Below, one piece after another: positions 61,131 through 64,000 of a DNA stretch of 64,000 bases. Both the position numbers and the translations under genes were made by a program. The notes beneath the pieces are model-generated. The model was not told where the DNA came from and ran no database searches. It saw only the letters and a program-made list of their open reading frames with translations. The stretch spans positions 1,312,806 through 1,376,805 of the forward strand of contig NZ_KE383909.1 of NCBI RefSeq assembly GCF_000422725.1, read 5' to 3'. Source of the stretch: Flavobacterium subsaxonicum WB 4.1-42 = DSM 21790 (GTDB lineage: Bacteria; Bacteroidota; Bacteroidia; Flavobacteriales; Flavobacteriaceae). Position 1 is the first letter of the stretch. Each line of letters starts with the position of its first letter.

Positions 61131-61812
61131 TTACGGGAGAGTTAATAATTAAGTGGGCATCAAAACCAAAAGCAAGGGCACCGTTGTAATCGCTTACAAT
61201 GTTGTCGCCAACATGCACTACCTCGTTTTTAGCTATGTTGCCTATGGCGGTTATTTTGTTATACGTGCACTGGTAAATTCCGTTGGATGGTTTGGAATAC
61301 CCCACCTCATCTGAATATACCTGGAAATTAAAAACCTCATCCAGTCCATAGTGCGCAAGAACAAGCTTAAGAGAACTGCCCTTAATAAAAGCGGTGTTGC
61401 TAAGTATGTTCATGGTTTTACCTTCGCCCTTTAGCTGCTGCAAGGCCTGCGGAATATCATCTTGTAACAAAACCGGCTTGTACTGCATTAAAAGGTTGTG
61501 GGTCTGGGTGTAGAAGTCTTCTAACTGTTGCCTGCTTACCGTTTCTATATCTACAGCAAGTGCATCTAATATAAGGTAGTAAATTTCGAAGGTGTCAAAA
61601 TTACGGCCTACTTTTTCGTTAATGCTGTTGGTTAGTATATCGAATTTCCGGATAACGGCGGCAACCTCTTCTATAGGTTTGCTAATCTGGAAATATTCTT
61701 TAAATAAAAGGTTTCGGTAAACTTTAAATTCGGGGTGCGATTTAATGAGGGTAAGCCACAAATCGAAAGAAATATGACGGTATTTATATAATTTCGGTAT
61801 CCACTGCATCAT
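61105..61812 (-). CDS. HAD superfamily hydrolase of the Ter system
   Basis: This 235-residue protein is the first gene of the operon; two consecutive ATGs (61812, 61809) are possible starts. Motif I is SFDLWLTL with nucleophile D17, motif II SNTAF, motif III around VGYSKPS, motif IV HVGDNIVSDYNGA. The second motif I aspartate, the general acid of phosphatases, is W19, which points to a non-classical reaction. The cap is a helical C1 type. HAD and PRTase genes together form the biosynthetic arm described for Ter clusters. Confidence 0.85.
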   Translation of the reverse strand: MMQWIPKLYKYRHISFDLWLTLIKSHPEFKVYRNLLFKEYFQISKPIEEVAAVIRKFDILTNSINEKVGRNFDTFEIYYLILDALAVDIETVSRQQLEDFYTQTHNLLMQYKPVLLQDDIPQALQQLKGEGKTMNILSNTAFIKGSSLKLVLAHYGLDEVFNFQVYSDEVGYSKPSNGIYQCTYNKITAIGNIAKNEVVHVGDNIVSDYNGALAFGFDAHLIINSPVNEPNLQPA

Positions 61813-61898
61813 GCTTTATATCATTTGAATATATATAATGAGGGTAAATATAAAATTTAATCTTTTTTAATGCAATACAATTTGGGTTTATCCAATAT

Positions 61899-61906
61899 CA
61901 AATTTA
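61899..61906 (-). promoter_or_regulatory. Candidate -7 element of the Ter operon
   Basis: TAAATTTG on the minus strand fits TAnnTTTG, about 87 bases before the HAD start, inside the 131-bp divergent gap. No clear -33 box was found. Confidence 0.35.
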
Positions 61907-61943
61907 TTAATTTAACTTTACAGTACCATTAAATTTAAACGCA

Positions 61944-62312
61944 ATGAACACTACAATACTTGGACTACGAACTGTTACTTACAAAGTTAGCGATATCGAT
62001 AAAGCTAAAGCATGGTATGCCGATGCCTTTAAAACGCAACCTTATTTTGACGAGCCTTTTTACGTAGGCTTCAACATTGGCGGGTACGAGCTTGGCCTGC
62101 AGCCCGATGAGGCCGTTACCGGAGACAATACCGTTACCTACTGGGGCGTGGAAGATATTAAGGCTGCATACAACCATTTTATAAGCCTTGGCGCAACGGA
62201 GCACGAGGCTCCGCAAAATGTGGGTGGCGAGCTTATGGTAGCATCTGTAAAAGACCTTTGGGGCAATGTTATTGGCCTTATTTACAACCCTGAATTTAAA
62301 TTGCCTGCCTGA
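61944..62312 (+). CDS. VOC (glyoxalase/bleomycin resistance) family protein
   Basis: The 122-residue protein has one full VOC module pair: LGLRTVTYKVSDIDKAKAWY at the start, GFNIGGYELGLQPDE in the middle and VASVKDLWGNVIGLIYNP at the end. Metal ligands typical of glyoxalase I are not all present. The substrate is unknown. Its stop overlaps the start of the next gene by one base (TGATG), so both are one operon. Confidence 0.88.
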   Translation: MNTTILGLRTVTYKVSDIDKAKAWYADAFKTQPYFDEPFYVGFNIGGYELGLQPDEAVTGDNTVTYWGVEDIKAAYNHFISLGATEHEAPQNVGGELMVASVKDLWGNVIGLIYNPEFKLPA

Positions 62313-62854
62313 TGCAAACCCCTGCCCTATATTTTACCAAAGACGGTAAGGAGGTTATCATTCGGCATGCCGTGCCTAATGATGCGCTGCAACTTTTAGA
62401 GCTTAAAAAAAGCTATATAAAAGATACCCGCAGCATACCGCTTTATGAGTACGAATATAAAAATGGCATACAGCAGGAAAAAGAGCTTATAGAAAAATAC
62501 ATTGCCGAAGGGAACAGCCTTCTCCTGGTGGCAGAGCATGGCAACAACCTTATAGGCAACCTGGACCTTACGGGCAGCCACCGTAAAAAAATGTACCACA
62601 CGGCTATGTTGGGCATGGGCATTGCCTATGCCTGGCAAAACCGCAAAGTGGGCAGCTTTTTGCTTAAAAGCGCATTAAATTGGGCTACCACTAAAAGCCA
62701 GTTGCATATTATATGGCTGGAAGTGTATAGCAACAACGCTGCGGGAATAAAGCTGTACGAAAAATGCGGATTTGAGACCTGCGGCTTTATTAAAGACTTT
62801 TTTAATGAAGATGCTCCCGTAGATAAAATTACCATGGTTAACTACCTTAAGTAA
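62312..62854 (+). CDS. GNAT family N-acetyltransferase
   Basis: The 180-residue protein follows the GNAT fold: VIIRHAVPNDALQLLEL at the N-terminus, LLVAEHGNNLIGNLDL, the acetyl-CoA loop region MGIAYAWQNRKVGSFLLKSA and the late strand IWLEVYSNNAAGIKLYEKCGF. It resembles ribosomal-protein/amino-acid acetyltransferases (RimJ/RimL type) but the acceptor is unknown. It is coupled to the VOC gene by a one-base overlap. Confidence 0.88.
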   Translation: MQTPALYFTKDGKEVIIRHAVPNDALQLLELKKSYIKDTRSIPLYEYEYKNGIQQEKELIEKYIAEGNSLLLVAEHGNNLIGNLDLTGSHRKKMYHTAMLGMGIAYAWQNRKVGSFLLKSALNWATTKSQLHIIWLEVYSNNAAGIKLYEKCGFETCGFIKDFFNEDAPVDKITMVNYLK

Positions 62855-63034
62855 CCTCGCGGTGCCACATTTTCCCCAATTTTGAATTACGGCTGGGGCC
62901 GATAAAATTTTTGTTACACGAAAGTTCCTTTTCGCTGCAAATTACCGTGTTTAGTATTAAAATTTTATTAAAGAAATTAATCCGTAAACATATTATTGCT
63001 AATTTCAACTCGTAATAATAACAATATTACAAGA

Positions 63035-63217
63035 ATGAGCATGAAAAAAGTAATTAACCCAGAAAACATTCACGATATGAAACTGCTTAAATTTTTCCTT
63101 GCAGCACTTGCCGGATTTGGGCTTGTAAAATTCTTTGGTTACATGACCGAAGACGAGCTTAATGAAGAAATGGAACACGACATGTACGATGAGGAAGAAT
63201 ATCCTTTATTTGTATAA
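63035..63217 (+). CDS. Small single-TM protein with acidic tail
   Basis: The ATG at 63035 gives 60 residues (or 58 from the ATG at 63041). A basic N-terminus is followed by one hydrophobic helix (LLKFFLAALAGFGLVKFFGY) and a very acidic end (EDELNEEMEHDMYDEEE). It is likely an inner-membrane miniprotein with the tail on one side. No known family. A 9-bp hairpin at 63245-63268 follows. Confidence 0.6.
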   Translation: MSMKKVINPENIHDMKLLKFFLAALAGFGLVKFFGYMTEDELNEEMEHDMYDEEEYPLFV

Positions 63218-63244
63218 TTTGCTTACATAGCATTCCGCATAAGT

Positions 63245-63268
63245 TTAGCACCTGTAACAAGGTGCTAA
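63245..63268. terminator. Hairpin after the small TM protein gene
   Basis: TTAGCACCT and AGGTGCTAA form a 9-bp perfect stem with a 6-base loop. There is no long T-run, so the terminator call is moderate. Confidence 0.55.
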
Positions 63269-63336
63269 GCGCATTTATAGCCGTTTCTGGTTTTGATTTT
63301 CTGCTTATACTTCCTGCTTTTTCCCTACAATCTCCG

Positions 63337-63390
63337 CCCCAACCCCTCTCCGAAAAAGAGGGGAGCCAAAAACGGGTACAGTTTAGCATT
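63337..63390 (+). repeat. REP-like hairpin repeat, copy A
   Basis: It has CCCAACCCCTCTCCG, a palindrome CCCCTCT / AGAGGGG, then AACGGGTACAGTTTAG. The same unit recurs at 63472 and, degenerate, at 63586. Confidence 0.8.
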
Positions 63391-63471
63391 CTGGCGTAAG
63401 CCCCTCTCTTCCTAAAATATTACAGGCCTCTCCTCAAAATTCATAGTCCTCTCTCAAACCCATAGTCCTCT

Positions 63472-63525
63472 CCCCCAACCCCTCTCCGAAGGAGAGGGGA
63501 GCCGAAAACGGGTACAGTTTAGAAT
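63472..63525 (+). repeat. REP-like hairpin repeat, copy B
   Basis: The best-formed copy: CCCCTCTCC-GAA-GGAGAGGGG is a 9-bp hairpin, followed by GCCGAAAACGGGTACAGTTT. Confidence 0.85.
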
Positions 63526-63585
63526 ATTGAGATAGACTTATTTTTCATATTTGAAATACACTGATGGTCTTCTCTAAACCTATAG

Positions 63586-63637
63586 TCCTCTCCAAAAACT
63601 CTCCGAAAGAGAGGAGTCCGAGAACGGGTAAAGTTTG
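63586..63637 (+). repeat. REP-like hairpin repeat, copy C (degenerate)
   Basis: The stem has a shortened left arm (ACTCTCCGAAAGAGAGGAGT) and the tail reads AACGGGTAAAGTTTGG. Between copies the phrase ATAGTCCTCTC also repeats (about 63443, 63463 and 63582). Confidence 0.7.
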
Positions 63638-63671
63638 GATAGCAAAGTGTAGCTGCCCCTCTCCTCCTATG

Positions 63672-63702
63672 TTTGCAGTGCTAATAAATCAAATTAGATT
63701 TG
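63672..63702 (+). promoter_or_regulatory. Consensus-perfect Bacteroidota promoter in the IS110 left region
   Basis: TTTG (63672-63675), a 19-base spacer and TAGATTTG (63695-63702) match TTTG-N19-TAnnTTTG at every fixed position. Transcription would start near 63709 and give a leader of about 200 bases before the transposase ATG. Confidence 0.7.
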
Positions 63703-63708
63703 TATAAA

Positions 63709-63910
63709 TTAAAGTGAAAAAGAATGAGAGCCGTTTCTCTCAGAAATAACTCATTGAAGTATATTGATCCGAAGATATCGCCTCATTCTTTTATTATCTT
63801 TTAGAGTCTGAACAGAATGTAAGGAAACAGGCAAACCTGTTATCCAGAATATCCAGCCAGGAGAAAAGACGAAGGGAGATTCATCACTTTTATAACTATA
63901 AATATTAGTA
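63709..63910 (+). ncRNA. Candidate bridge RNA / structured leader of the IS110 element
   Basis: No reading frame is seen, but several stems are. AAAAGAATGAG (63718-63728) pairs with CTCATTCTTTT (63782-63792) over 11 bp. TGAGAG / CTCTCA (63725-63742) makes a competing inner stem. GGAAACAGG pairs with CCTGTT-a-TCC at 63823-63845 around CAAA. IS110-group elements carry their bridge RNA in this position, between the left end and the recombinase gene. The exact ends are unknown. Confidence 0.5.
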
Positions 63911-64000
63911 ATGGAGGCAGTAAAACAAGTATTAGGCGTAGATGTGGCAAAAGATGAACTGGTTGTTACCTTAGGCCGGATGTTGGCAGATTTTTCGATT
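63911..64000 (+). CDS. IS110 family transposase, 5' part (cut by window edge)
   Basis: Thirty codons are visible from the ATG at 63911: VLGVDVAKDELVVTLGRM matches the start of the DEDD catalytic domain of IS110 transposases, with the first catalytic Asp in GVDVAK. The gene runs off the right edge, so integrity cannot be judged. It lies right after three REP-like repeats. Confidence 0.8.
   Translation, partial: MEAVKQVLGVDVAKDELVVTLGRMLADFSI

Larger units (their letters stand above)
63640..64000 (+). mobile_element. IS110-family insertion sequence, left part
   Basis: The element comprises the promoter, structured leader and transposase start. The left boundary lies somewhere between the last REP-like repeat (ends 63637) and the -7 element at 63695. 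IS110 elements usually lack clear terminal inverted repeats, so the end cannot be fixed from one copy. Confidence 0.65.

Noticed and set aside
63245..63268. Terminal inverted repeat of the IS element
   Set aside because: The 9-bp mirror arms are only 6 bases apart, thus a hairpin, and lie before the REP-like repeats, too far from the transposase to be the IS end.

Overview
This window looks like a chromosomal segment of a Bacteroidota bacterium, most likely a Flavobacteriaceae member close to Flavobacterium. The evidence is a SusC/SusD pair, two proteins with C-terminal type IX secretion (T9SS) sorting domains, lineage-typical genes (DUF6452/DUF6048 behind rlmD, DUF4294, DUF5362, a fused 2-oxoacid dehydrogenase E1), A/T-rich start-site contexts without strong Shine-Dalgarno sequences, and several promoter-like TAnnTTTG (-7) elements. 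By eye the coding GC is moderate, which is higher than in many Flavobacterium. I saw no rRNA, tRNA or CRISPR array.

Layout. 1-18.1 kb: a polysaccharide/hexuronate utilisation locus. A GH115 alpha-glucuronidase (cut by the left edge) diverges from a plus-strand run: GH2 glycosidase, CE4-type deacetylase, mannonate oxidoreductase (SDR), mannonate dehydratase (uxuA), glucuronate isomerase (uxaC) and an ExuT-like MFS transporter. A convergent LacI-type regulator follows, then minus-strand genes for a sialate/xylan O-acetylesterase, SusD and SusC. Together they read as uptake of a glucuronic-acid-decorated glycan (glucuronoxylan-like is my inference), release of glucuronate, and conversion to 2-keto-3-deoxygluconate. 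A 24-bp motif recurs in front of GH115/GH2, uxuB and susC and probably ties the locus together under one regulator.

18.3-37.5 kb: mostly housekeeping (DUF5362, rocD, WYL regulator, OsmC, DUF1697, rlmD with two envelope genes), two tandem T9SS-secreted paralogs, DUF4294, an M42 peptidase, an A/T-rich orphan membrane gene, cbpA-cbpM, a YbiT-type ABC-F ATPase, a TlpA-like lipoprotein and a Cys-rich small protein. 37.5-38.7 kb is a gene-free nest of repeats. 38.7-54.7 kb: uvrA, a LOG-family protein, a degenerate M1-peptidase-like outer-membrane protein, fused E1, an aldehyde dehydrogenase, an OmpA protein, a META lipoprotein, a VWA-type membrane protein and fabG.

54.7-61.8 kb: a compact nine-gene Ter (tellurite resistance / chemical stress) operon read right to left: HAD, phosphoribosyltransferase, TerD, TerD, TelA, an unknown protein, TerD, TerD, TerC. 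The TerD pairs look like a segmental duplication around TelA plus the unknown gene. 61.9-63.2 kb: a VOC protein, a GNAT acetyltransferase and a tiny membrane protein. 63.2-64.0 kb: three REP-like hairpin repeats, then the left part of an IS110-family element with a consensus-perfect Bacteroidota promoter and a structured ~200-nt leader (candidate bridge RNA) ahead of a truncated transposase ORF.
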